Shown: positions 1 to 6,771 of the stretch, in pieces
Numbering within the stretch: position 1 is the stretch's first letter
Layout: each line of letters begins with the position of its first letter
Assembly: GCA_028572035.1 (NCBI GenBank)
Contig: JAPVWE010000060.1
Coordinates: 1 to 7,184, forward strand
Length of the DNA: 7,184 nucleotides
Source of the DNA: Desulfobacteraceae bacterium
GTDB lineage: Bacteria; Desulfobacterota; DSM-4660; Desulfatiglandales; B25-G16
Reading direction: 5' to 3'
Translations under genes and position numbers: made by a program
Notes under the pieces: generated by a model
Database searches by the model: none
What the model was told of the DNA's origin: nothing
What the model saw: the letters and a program-made list of their open reading frames with translations, nothing else

Positions 1-1
1 C

Positions 2-94
2 CCTGTTAGAGGGCATGAGGTAAAAAAAGACATCTCCATGCTCATGCGTCTCACCAAGGGTAACTATTTGGCCTTGAGTAAAGGCCAGGAGTAG
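2..94 (+). CDS. 3' end of upstream gene, probably ftsI (septal penicillin-binding protein)
   Basis: A reading frame open from the window edge ends at a TAG at 92-94 and gives 30 residues, starting PVRGHEVKKD and ending YLALSKGQE. The fragment holds no catalytic motif, so nothing in it proves a function. The assignment is by position only: in dcw clusters the gene directly before murE is normally ftsI/pbpB, the transpeptidase that cross-links septal peptidoglycan. I do not see a clear PASTA-domain signature, which some FtsI relatives carry at the C-terminus. An AGGAG purine run at 87-91 overlaps the end of this gene and looks like a Shine-Dalgarno site, although the next good start codon is 56 nt away. 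Confidence is high that it is a gene end and moderate that it is ftsI. Confidence 0.5.
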   Translation, partial: PVRGHEVKKDISMLMRLTKGNYLALSKGQE

Positions 95-113
95 TTTTCA
101 AAGAGCTAAAATG

Positions 114-147
114 TTACCAATTTTCAATTGTCAATTGAAAATCGATT
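114..147. repeat. Heptanucleotide repeat with perfect palindrome, upstream of murE
   Basis: The spacer before murE can be read as consecutive 7-base units: TTACCAA (114-120), TTTTCAA (121-127), TTGTCAA (128-134), TTGAAAA (135-141) and TCGATTA (142-148). The middle of it is a palindrome whose arms 120-130 and 132-142 are perfect reverse complements around a single central T at 131. An AU-rich hairpin could form in the mRNA and would end 5 nt before the murE ATG. No T tract follows, so it is not an intrinsic terminator. The units resemble short tandem heptanucleotide repeats found between genes in many bacteria; function unknown. Confidence 0.65.
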
Positions 148-1671
148 ATGAGGCTTGATTACCTATTAAAGGGGCTTAGTATCCTGGAGCACCATGGAAG
201 GGGAGATCTTGAGATCAAAGGGCTGACCAATGATTCTCGAGCTGTCAAAAAGGGTGACCTATTTGTTGCTGTCAAGGGGGATAATCAAGATGGACACAGG
301 TATCTGGCTCATGCAGTTCAGAGAGGAGCCCATGCATTAGTAATAGAAAATGTTGAAAGGGTTTTCAGGGGTGTGACTGTTGTCAGGTTACCTGATACAA
401 GGGCTGCCCTTTCTGAGCTGGCTGCCCGCTTTTACAGGTATCCTGCTAGGGATATGAATCTAATAGGTATTACCGGTACTAACGGGAAGACAACAACAAG
501 CTACCTCCTGGAGTCGATATTGAAAGAGGCGGGCAGGAAGGTTGGCCTTATCGGGAGCATCAGTTATAGATTTGGAGGAAAATCCTTGAGGGCATCATTA
601 ACCACTCCTGAATCCACTGATTTGATGAGGATTATACGTGAAATGAGAGATGCTGGTGTAACGGATATTATAGCAGAGGTCTCCTCCCATTCTCTTGACC
701 AGGGAAGGACAAGGGGATTGAATTGGTCAAGGGCACTATTTACAAATTTCTCAAGAGACCATCTCGATTATCATTCAACAATGGAAGAGTATTTCAAGGC
801 AAAATCCCTACTCTTTGATTCACTGGGAGAGGACAAAGAAAGAGATCAGGTAAAGGCAGTAGTCAATATGGATGATCCAAAGGGCAAGGTGTTAGCAAGA
901 ATAACAAAGGTTCCTGTTGTGAGTTATGGTCTTAAGGATGATTGTCTGGTAAGGGCTACCGATATCGAGTCCCGCCAGCGAGGTTTGCGTTTTACACTTG
1001 CTACACCTTCTGGGCATGTACCCACTACCTCTTGCCTTTTAGGCCAGATAAATGTCTATAACATATTGGGGGCAGCTGCCACTGCCTTTAGCCTCAATGT
1101 AGACCTGGAGATTATTGCAAGGGGCATAAAGAGGATTACCATTGTCCCTGGCAGACTTCAGGCGGTGGAGAACAAAAGAGGACTTTCCGTGTATGTTGAT
1201 TATGCCCACACACCTGATGCCCTGGAAAAGGTGCTTCAAACATTGATCTGCCTCAGGCGGACCAAAGGCAGATTGATTACTGTTTTTGGATGTGGAGGTG
1301 ACAGGGACAGGGGCAAAAGACCAGATATGGGTAGGGTTGCAGGGAACTATAGTGATCTTGCCATAATTACCTCAGATAACCCGAGGGGGGAGGATCCGGC
1401 AGAAATTGCTGATAGTGTTGAACTCGGTGTGAAAGAATCAGGGTTAAAGAGGATTGAATCAGGTCGCTCATACCAAGAAAGGGGCTATGAGATTATTTTG
1501 GACAGAAGGAAGGCTATCCATGCCGCCATCAATATGGCCAAAAAGGAAGATATTGTCTTGATCGCCGGTAAAGGGCATGAAGACTATCAGATTGTTGGAA
1601 ACAGAAAGAGACATTTTGATGATGTAGAGGAGGCAGCACTGGCAACCGACACAGCGAGAAGAAGTGCCTAA
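148..1671 (+). CDS. murE: UDP-MurNAc-L-Ala-D-Glu:meso-diaminopimelate ligase MurE
   Basis: Cytoplasmic ATP-dependent Mur ligase adding the third stem-peptide residue to UDP-MurNAc-L-Ala-D-Glu. The 507 residues show the three-domain plan: an N-terminal UDP-binding domain (NDSRAVKKGDLFVAV, 28-42), a central ATPase domain with P-loop GTNGKTT (110-116), LTTPEST (151-157) and EVSSHSLDQ (177-185), and a C-terminal domain with DYAHTPDALE (351-360), GCGGDRDRGKRPDMG (381-395) and GKGHEDYQ (474-481). The DNPR motif at 410-413 is the known signature of meso-DAP specificity, as against lysine. K219 in the FKAKSLLF stretch is the probable carbamylated lysine. Length is normal for the family. The ATG at 148 gives the expected N-terminus (MRLDYLLKG), and an in-frame TGA at 136-138 excludes a longer form. 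No Shine-Dalgarno sequence lies in front; a repeat occupies that place. The gene ends 29 nt before murF. Confidence 0.96.
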   Translation: MRLDYLLKGLSILEHHGRGDLEIKGLTNDSRAVKKGDLFVAVKGDNQDGHRYLAHAVQRGAHALVIENVERVFRGVTVVRLPDTRAALSELAARFYRYPARDMNLIGITGTNGKTTTSYLLESILKEAGRKVGLIGSISYRFGGKSLRASLTTPESTDLMRIIREMRDAGVTDIIAEVSSHSLDQGRTRGLNWSRALFTNFSRDHLDYHSTMEEYFKAKSLLFDSLGEDKERDQVKAVVNMDDPKGKVLARITKVPVVSYGLKDDCLVRATDIESRQRGLRFTLATPSGHVPTTSCLLGQINVYNILGAAATAFSLNVDLEIIARGIKRITIVPGRLQAVENKRGLSVYVDYAHTPDALEKVLQTLICLRRTKGRLITVFGCGGDRDRGKRPDMGRVAGNYSDLAIITSDNPRGEDPAEIADSVELGVKESGLKRIESGRSYQERGYEIILDRRKAIHAAINMAKKEDIVLIAGKGHEDYQIVGNRKRHFDDVEEAALATDTARRSA

Positions 1672-1700
1672 AGTTAAAGATGTGTGATGTGGGTGATTGA

Positions 1701-3128
1701 ATGGGCGCACAGTGGGGAAAAATAGCCGTTAAGGAGGTGGTTTCAGCATTAGGTGGAAGGCAGATATATGGCTCGCCAGATAAACTCATGAGAGGTCTTT
1801 CAACCGATTCGAGAACAATGGTCCCTGGCCACATGTTTCTGGCCCTCAGGGGTGAGAGATACGATGGTCATAATTTCTTGTCTGAGGCAGTTGATGCCGG
1901 AGCTGCTGGCGTGATTGTGGAATCTGACACCGCTATACATAAGGAACTTACAAATAACAACCTAATTGTAATTACCGTCTCATCCACCCTAAAGGCCCTG
2001 GGTGATCTGGCCATGTGGTGGCGAAGGCAATGGGGAGGCAGGGTAATTGCTATAACCGGAAGCAATGGCAAAAGCACAACAAAGGAGATGGCCGCCTCGA
2101 TTCTCTCTCTAAAGGCAAATACAATGAAGAGCCCCGGTAATTTTAATAACCTCATTGGCTTACCGTTGGCGGTCTTATCGTTAGAAGAGGGTCATGAGAT
2201 GGCTGTTTTAGAGATGGGAATGAACAGGCCCGGTGAGATTGCAAGACTGACCCAGATTGCCGAGCCTGATATAGGTGTGATAACCAATGTAGCACGAGCC
2301 CATTTAGAGGGCTTGGGTGATTTAGATGGGGTGGTTAAGGCCAAAGGAGAGCTTTTAGAAGTGATGTCAAAGAAGTCAACTGCAATCCTGAACGGAGATG
2401 ATGGATCAACTGTGCGGCTGGCTTCAACATTTCAGGGGCCAATAGTCACCTTTGGGTTAGGTAAGATGAATCAGGTGAGGGCTGGAAACATAAAAAGAAT
2501 CGGAGCTTGCACTCAGGCCTTCAATATCTACATGGATAATGAGAGGATACGGGTAAAGATAAATCTTCCTGGTATTCATAATGTCTTCAATGCATTGGGT
2601 GGAGCAGCTATCGCTTTGTGCTCATCTACATCAAAAGAATTGATTGTCCAGGGTTTAGAGGATTTTAGGCCACTCAAAGGCCGCTTTCAGATTATAGATT
2701 TAAAAGATGGAATACAGATTATTGACGATACCTATAATTCCAATCCATCCTCTCTCAGTGCTGCCCTCCAGATCATTAAGGAGCTGCTTGTGGAAAAACA
2801 GGGTCTGGTGGTAGGGCTTGGAGAGATGATGGAATTGGGTAAGGAGACCTCAAAATACCATTTTGATGCAGGTCAACTTATGGCTGGTATGGGGGTCAGA
2901 TACTTGGTCGTCTTAGGTGAACATGGCCGCCAGGTTATCGAGGGGGCATGTAAAGGGGGTATGGATATAACACAGACACACCTCGTAACCAATCATGCTG
3001 AGATGATTCATGCAATAAAGGCGAATGTAAGAGAGGGTGACATCGTTTTTTTGAAAGGTTCAAGAAAGGTGGCCCTGGAAAAGGTAGTTGAGGTTATCAA
3101 AGGGTATTTTGGAGTAAGTAAGGGATAG
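1701..3128 (+). CDS. murF: UDP-MurNAc-tripeptide:D-alanyl-D-alanine ligase MurF
   Basis: Cytoplasmic ATP-dependent ligase that adds D-Ala-D-Ala to UDP-MurNAc-tripeptide, completing the pentapeptide precursor. The 475 residues carry the N-terminal substrate-binding domain (STDSRTMVPGHMFLALRGERYDGH, 34-57), P-loop GSNGKST (120-126) followed by TKE, PGNFNNLIGLP (145-155), EMGMNRPGEI (171-180), NVARAHLEGLG (196-206), GIHNVFNAL (291-299), the MurF-typical DDTYNSNPSS (342-351), GLGEMMELG (372-380) and LKGSRKVALE (451-460). Length is typical. An in-frame TGA at 1698-1700 lies directly before the ATG, so 1701 is the earliest possible start. The Shine-Dalgarno match is weak: GGGTGAT at 1691-1697 fits the distal part of the consensus. 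The gene ends 4 nt before mraY. MurF shares ancestry with the neighbouring MurE and MurD, but these motifs separate it clearly. Confidence 0.95.
   Translation: MGAQWGKIAVKEVVSALGGRQIYGSPDKLMRGLSTDSRTMVPGHMFLALRGERYDGHNFLSEAVDAGAAGVIVESDTAIHKELTNNNLIVITVSSTLKALGDLAMWWRRQWGGRVIAITGSNGKSTTKEMAASILSLKANTMKSPGNFNNLIGLPLAVLSLEEGHEMAVLEMGMNRPGEIARLTQIAEPDIGVITNVARAHLEGLGDLDGVVKAKGELLEVMSKKSTAILNGDDGSTVRLASTFQGPIVTFGLGKMNQVRAGNIKRIGACTQAFNIYMDNERIRVKINLPGIHNVFNALGGAAIALCSSTSKELIVQGLEDFRPLKGRFQIIDLKDGIQIIDDTYNSNPSSLSAALQIIKELLVEKQGLVVGLGEMMELGKETSKYHFDAGQLMAGMGVRYLVVLGEHGRQVIEGACKGGMDITQTHLVTNHAEMIHAIKANVREGDIVFLKGSRKVALEKVVEVIKGYFGVSKG
3121..3124 (+). promoter_or_regulatory. Ribosome binding site of mraY inside the murF end
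   Basis: AGGG lies 8 nt before the mraY ATG at 3133 and ends just ahead of the murF stop (TAG at 3126-3128). Ribosomes finishing murF would pass over this site, which fits translational coupling of the two genes. Confidence 0.55.
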
Positions 3129-3132
3129 AAGA

Positions 3133-4212
3133 ATGCTCTATAAGCTGATCTATATATTTCATACCGATTACTCCTTTCTGAATGTATTCAGATACATAAC
3201 CTTCAGGACTATCTATGCAACCCTGACCGCCCTTGTTATTTCATTGGTTCTTGGGTACTGGATGATTCCAAGGTTAAGGAGACTCCAGATTGGGCAATAT
3301 GTCAGAGATGATGGGCCCCCAAACCACAAGAATAAGGCAGGAACCCCCACCATGGGAGGATCCTTTCTATTGCTTTCGATCCTTATATCCTCTCTTCTCT
3401 GGGTGGAGCTGAAGAATGTATATATCTGGCTGGTCTTGCTTGTTGCCATCCTATTTGGTGGTATTGGCTTTGTGGATGATTATCTCAAGGTGATAAGAAA
3501 AAACAGTAGGGGACTAAGGGTATGGAGCAAATTATCCATGCAGACCGGGATAGCCTTTGTTGTTGGAATAATACTGTACTATTACACCGATTTTGATTCC
3601 AGGCTCAGTTTCCCCTTTTTCAAGAATGTCTTACCCGATATTGGGATGGGTTACATCATCCTGATTGTTTTGGTTGTGGTAGGTGCATCCAATGCAGTTA
3701 ATCTGACCGACGGATTGGATGGTCTGGCCATAGGACCGATTATTATCGCATTCTTGAGCTATCTCGTATTTTCTTATCTTGCTGGACATATAAAGATTGC
3801 CAACTACCTCCAGATTCCATATGTAACCGGTGCAGGAGAACTCTCTGTGATTTGCGGGGCTGTAGTGGGGGCAGGTATGGGCTTTCTATGGTACAACACC
3901 TATCCTGCTCAGGTATTTATGGGCGATGCGGGCTCCCTCTCTCTGGGTGCTACCTTAGGGATGATAGCCGTAATTAGCAAGCAGGAGATAACCCTTATTC
4001 TTGTTGGTGGCCTTTTTGTGGTTGAGGCCCTGTCAGTAATCTTGCAGGTTGCCTTCTTCAAGATAACTGGTGGTAGGCGTATATTCAGGATGGCCCCAAT
4101 ACATCACCATTTTGAACTAAAGGGATGGCCGGAGCCAAAGGTGACCATTCGGTTCTGGATTATTGCGATTATGCTGGCCCTGTTTTCAATGAGTACACTA
4201 AAGTTGAGGTAA
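3133..4212 (+). CDS. mraY: Phospho-N-acetylmuramoyl-pentapeptide transferase MraY
   Basis: Integral inner-membrane enzyme that transfers phospho-MurNAc-pentapeptide from UDP to undecaprenyl phosphate, forming lipid I and UMP. The 359-residue protein matches the usual family length of about 360 and has about ten hydrophobic segments. Family motifs in order: HKNKAGTPTMGG (65-76), GFVDDYLKV with Asp115-Asp116 (112-120), NAVNLTDGLDGLAIG (187-201), FMGDAGSLSLGA (262-273) with D265 as the third conserved active-site aspartate, and PIHHHFELKGWPEPKV (322-337), whose three histidines (324-326) are typical of MraY and absent from the related WecA enzymes. The MLYKLIYIFHTDYS opening followed by FRYITFRTIYA is the standard N-terminus, supporting the ATG at 3133. 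It sits in its usual place between murF and murD and ends with a TAA that lies 4 nt before the murD start. Confidence 0.97.
   Translation: MLYKLIYIFHTDYSFLNVFRYITFRTIYATLTALVISLVLGYWMIPRLRRLQIGQYVRDDGPPNHKNKAGTPTMGGSFLLLSILISSLLWVELKNVYIWLVLLVAILFGGIGFVDDYLKVIRKNSRGLRVWSKLSMQTGIAFVVGIILYYYTDFDSRLSFPFFKNVLPDIGMGYIILIVLVVVGASNAVNLTDGLDGLAIGPIIIAFLSYLVFSYLAGHIKIANYLQIPYVTGAGELSVICGAVVGAGMGFLWYNTYPAQVFMGDAGSLSLGATLGMIAVISKQEITLILVGGLFVVEALSVILQVAFFKITGGRRIFRMAPIHHHFELKGWPEPKVTIRFWIIAIMLALFSMSTLKLR
4206..4209 (+). promoter_or_regulatory. Ribosome binding site supporting the TTG start of murD
   Basis: GAGG in the last mraY codons lies 7 nt before the TTG at 4217. An in-frame TGA at 4214-4216 directly precedes that TTG, and the next GTG (4241) would cut into the conserved N-terminal glycine motif. 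The TTG is therefore the start best supported by both spacing and protein homology. Confidence 0.65.
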
Positions 4213-4216
4213 TTGA

Positions 4217-4230
4217 TTGAAAATCGAAAA
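4217..4230. repeat. Two heptanucleotide units at the murD start codon
   Basis: TTGAAAA (4217-4223) and TCGAAAA (4224-4230) are two adjacent 7-base units. The 12 bases 4216-4227 are identical to 134-145 before murE, where the same two unit types stand next to each other. Here they form the TTG start and the next codons of murD. Two units are few, so chance is possible. Confidence 0.4.
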
Positions 4231-5581
4231 TAAGGTTCTGGTGGTAGGGCTTGGTGAGAGTGGCCTGGCAGCAGCCCGCTGGCTTGTTAGGCAAGGCTCT
4301 CAAGTAACTGTCAGTGAGAAACAAACAGGGTCTGATTTAGACTTGGATAACGGTGTCTTGGGTGATCTCTTAAGATCGGGCATCAAGCTTGAGCTTGGCG
4401 GACACAAGGTGAAGACCTTTACAGAGGCGGATTTAATTGTTGTCAGTCCTGGTGTCCCCCTTGATATCAGGCCACTTGTTGAGGCCAGAGGAAAGGGAAT
4501 TCCTATAATAGGGGAGATAGAGCTTGCCAGTAGATATCTGAAGACAGCATGTATAGCTGTAACCGGAACAAACGGAAAGTCAACGGTTGTAAATTTAATA
4601 GGTGATATACTCCCGAGGGCTGGAAAAAGTGTCTTTGTCGGTGGAAATATCGGCCGTCCCCTCACCAATTACGTAGGAGGAGAGCAGAGAGCCGATTATG
4701 TGGTGTTAGAGGTAAGCAGCTTTCAACTTGATACCACGCAAACCTTTTCCCCTCTTGTGGCCCTGATTCTCAATGTAAGCCCTGATCATCTGGACAGGTA
4801 TGCGGATTATTACTCCTATGCAAGATCCAAAGAGAGGATCTCTGCAAACCAAAGACCAGGGCAGATCCTCATCTTAAACGATGATGATCCCTTGCTGGGA
4901 AAGTTACAGCACAAGAATGGACCTACTGTATATAGGTATGGATTGAAAAGTAAACGAGGGCGGCACGCATTTTTGGATAATGGACAGATAAAGGCCAAAC
5001 TCCCAGGGGAGAAGATGATTACCTTAAATCTGGAAAGGTTTTCACTGCCTGGAAATCATAATAGGGCAAATCTGATGGCCGCAACACTCACATCTTTGGC
5101 CCTAAGGATATCTCCCTCTGCTATACAGGAGGTAATTGATGACTTTGAGGGTTTGCCCCATAGGACTGAGCTTGTAGACACGGTAAGGGGGGTAGCCTTT
5201 TATAACGATTCAAAGGCCACCAATATAGATGCGGCTATAAAATCTATTACCAGCTTTACAGGACCAGTTGTATTAATCGCCGGGGGCAGGCATAAGGGCA
5301 GTGATTATTTTCCTCTTGTTGAGGCAGCCTCTGACAGGGTAAAGGGGGCTGTTTTATTAGGGGAGGCAAGTTGCCTTTTGGCAGAGGCATTTGGCAATAA
5401 GGTATCATGGGCTAAGGCAACCAATATGATTAATGCAGTATCTCTTGCATTTGATCAGGCCCAGGAAGGAGACGTAGTTCTTCTTGCTCCTGCCTGTTCG
5501 AGTTTTGACATGTTTAGGGATTTTAAACACAGGGGAGCGGTGTTTAGGGAGGCGGTAAAAAGGTTAAGAAATGGTGCCTGA
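4217..5581 (+). CDS. murD: UDP-MurNAc-L-alanine:D-glutamate ligase MurD
   Basis: Cytoplasmic ATP-dependent ligase that adds D-glutamate to UDP-MurNAc-L-Ala. The 454 residues show the MurD-type Rossmann-like N-terminal domain (VLVVGLGESG, 7-16) that binds UDP, VVSPGVP (75-81), P-loop GTNGKST (117-123), GGNIGRPL (142-149), EVSSFQLD (165-172), SPDHLDRY (188-195), K205 as the probable carbamylated lysine, GNHNRANL (279-286), GLPHRTE (312-318), NDSKATN (330-336), AGGRHKGSDY (355-364) and LLAPACSSFDMF (422-433). Length is normal for the family. The start is a TTG, forced by an in-frame TGA directly upstream and supported by GAGG 7 nt ahead. Its start lies in a short heptamer repeat also seen before murE. 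The last 11 nt overlap ftsW in another frame, suggesting coupled translation. The rare start codon may lower expression, but this is inference. Confidence 0.95.
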   Translation: MKIENKVLVVGLGESGLAAARWLVRQGSQVTVSEKQTGSDLDLDNGVLGDLLRSGIKLELGGHKVKTFTEADLIVVSPGVPLDIRPLVEARGKGIPIIGEIELASRYLKTACIAVTGTNGKSTVVNLIGDILPRAGKSVFVGGNIGRPLTNYVGGEQRADYVVLEVSSFQLDTTQTFSPLVALILNVSPDHLDRYADYYSYARSKERISANQRPGQILILNDDDPLLGKLQHKNGPTVYRYGLKSKRGRHAFLDNGQIKAKLPGEKMITLNLERFSLPGNHNRANLMAATLTSLALRISPSAIQEVIDDFEGLPHRTELVDTVRGVAFYNDSKATNIDAAIKSITSFTGPVVLIAGGRHKGSDYFPLVEAASDRVKGAVLLGEASCLLAEAFGNKVSWAKATNMINAVSLAFDQAQEGDVVLLAPACSSFDMFRDFKHRGAVFREAVKRLRNGA

Positions 5582-6710
5582 GGAAAAACATCATTATAGG
5601 TATGATCCTGTTATTCTCATCACTGTTATACTGTTGATTGGCACTGGATTGGTTGCAGTTTATAGTGCCAGTTCAATTCTTGCAGAAGAGAGGTATGGGG
5701 ATCACTATTACTATCTTAGAAGGCAGGCTATATTCTGTCTTTTTGGTATCCTGCTTATGATCTTGGCAAAGAATATCAACTACCTTTTCTATAGAAAATT
5801 GGTCTACTTTTTTCTGGGCTCGAGTCTGATTTTATTGATTTTACTGCTTGTCCCAGGGCTTGGATATAAAGTGGGGGGTGCCCAGAGGTGGCTCAGATTA
5901 GGCTTTATCTCAATCCAGCCATCAGAGGTAGCCAAGTTGTCGCTGGCCATTTTCGTGGCTTACAGCATGAGCAAAAACGTTGAGGACATGAGGACTTTCT
6001 CTCACGGGCTTCTTCCGCATCTATTGGTGGCAGCTCTCTTTGTAATCCTTATTCTTCAACAGCCAGACCTCGGAACGGCCATAATTATAGGAATGTGGAT
6101 GTTGATCCTTCTCTTCATAGGGGGAGTGAATCTAGGGCAGCTCCTTGTCCTGGTAGGCCTCATAACCCCTGTTGCCTTTTATCTGATATTCCATACTGCT
6201 TACAGGCTTAATAGATGGTGGGCATTCTTAAACCCATGGGAGGATCCACATGGATTTGGCTTTCAAATAATCCACTCTTTTCTGGCCTTTGGTTCAGGGG
6301 GGCTCTCAGGGGTGGGACTTGGTAATAGCAAACAAAAGCTCTTTTATCTACCAGAACCCCATACCGATTTTATCCTGGCGATAATAGCTGAGGAAATCGG
6401 ATTCATAGGGGTGAGTATCTTGGTAATCCTGTTTGCCTTTGTTGTGATCAGGGGTATCAGGATTGCTTTACATGCCCCGGAGCTTTTTGGGACCTATCTC
6501 GCCTTGGGGATAACTTGTATGTTGGCAGTACAGGTAATAGTTAATATGGGCGTTGTAATGGCCCTTTTACCTACTAAGGGTTTGACGCTTCCATTCATAA
6601 GTTATGGCGGCTCCTCTCTTATTGTTAGTCTTATAGGCATGGGAATACTAATGAACATATCAAAAAGGTCCTTGGAGGCTTCAAGCAGGCCAGTAGACAG
6701 TAAGCAGTAG
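5571..6710 (+). CDS. ftsW: Septal peptidoglycan glycosyltransferase FtsW (SEDS family)
   Basis: Polytopic inner-membrane protein of the SEDS family that polymerises lipid II at the division septum together with FtsI. The 379 residues contain about ten hydrophobic segments and family signatures: VYSASS (30-35), GGAQRWLRLGFISIQPSEVAKL (102-123), QQPDLGTA (163-170), YRLNRWWAFLNPWEDPHGFGFQ (211-232), PEPHTDFILAIIAEE (261-275) whose D266 matches the essential aspartate of the large external loop, and ISYGGSSL (343-350). Position between murD and murG and the absence of another SEDS gene favour FtsW over RodA, to which it is closely related. The ATG at 5571 overlaps the end of murD by 11 nt; an in-frame TAA at 5565-5567 excludes a longer form, AAAAAGG at 5557-5563 serves as binding site, and GTG at 5574 is an alternative start. 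The last six residues (PVDSKQ) and the stop lie in a heptanucleotide repeat, so the C-terminal tail has been shaped by that repeat. Confidence 0.95.
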   Translation: MVPEEKHHYRYDPVILITVILLIGTGLVAVYSASSILAEERYGDHYYYLRRQAIFCLFGILLMILAKNINYLFYRKLVYFFLGSSLILLILLLVPGLGYKVGGAQRWLRLGFISIQPSEVAKLSLAIFVAYSMSKNVEDMRTFSHGLLPHLLVAALFVILILQQPDLGTAIIIGMWMLILLFIGGVNLGQLLVLVGLITPVAFYLIFHTAYRLNRWWAFLNPWEDPHGFGFQIIHSFLAFGSGGLSGVGLGNSKQKLFYLPEPHTDFILAIIAEEIGFIGVSILVILFAFVVIRGIRIALHAPELFGTYLALGITCMLAVQVIVNMGVVMALLPTKGLTLPFISYGGSSLIVSLIGMGILMNISKRSLEASSRPVDSKQ

Positions 6711-6771
6711 GAAGTAGGAAGTAAGCAGACAAAATCAACGAGAAACGACAAACGAGAAACGAGAAACGAAT
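6691..6771. repeat. Two-part tandem heptanucleotide array between ftsW and murG
   Basis: The first part is five 7-base units: CAGTAGA (6691), CAGTAAG (6698), CAGTAGG (6705), AAGTAGG (6712) and AAGTAAG (6719), then a partial CAGAC. An 11-base linker leads to the second part: AACGAGA (6737), AACGACA (6744), AACGAGA (6751), AACGAGA (6758) and AACGAAT (6765). Both parts keep a strict period of 7, which is not a multiple of the codon length. The array encodes the FtsW tail and stop at one end and reaches the first conserved MurG codons at the other. Its reverse complement would translate to peptides like SFLVSRLSFLV and CLLPTSYCLL, which I recognise as common spurious translations of such intergenic repeats in many bacterial genomes. 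Comparable heptamer arrays (STRRs) were described in cyanobacteria. Confidence 0.85.

Noticed and set aside
120..142. Palindrome before murE as a transcription terminator or operator
   Set aside because: The arms are AT-rich with a one-base centre and no T tract follows, so it is a poor intrinsic terminator, and it would cut the operon before essential genes. An operator role cannot be excluded, but the 7-base periodicity explains the symmetry more simply.
1529..1834. Reverse-strand open frame of 101 codons over the murE-murF junction
   Set aside because: It is antisense to conserved ends of two essential genes and shows no family features, so it is treated as a shadow frame.
2804..2821. 18-base exact match between murF (2804-2821) and murD (4237-4254)
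   Set aside because: Both copies encode LVVGLG in the same frame, in unrelated positions (C-terminal domain of MurF, N-terminal domain of MurD). Identical codon choice over a short glycine motif is enough to explain it; the flanks do not match.
4300..4668. Reverse-strand open frame of 122 codons inside murD
   Set aside because: It lies fully antisense to a well-conserved murD coding region, has no recognisable domain or binding site, and its composition is that expected of a shadow frame.
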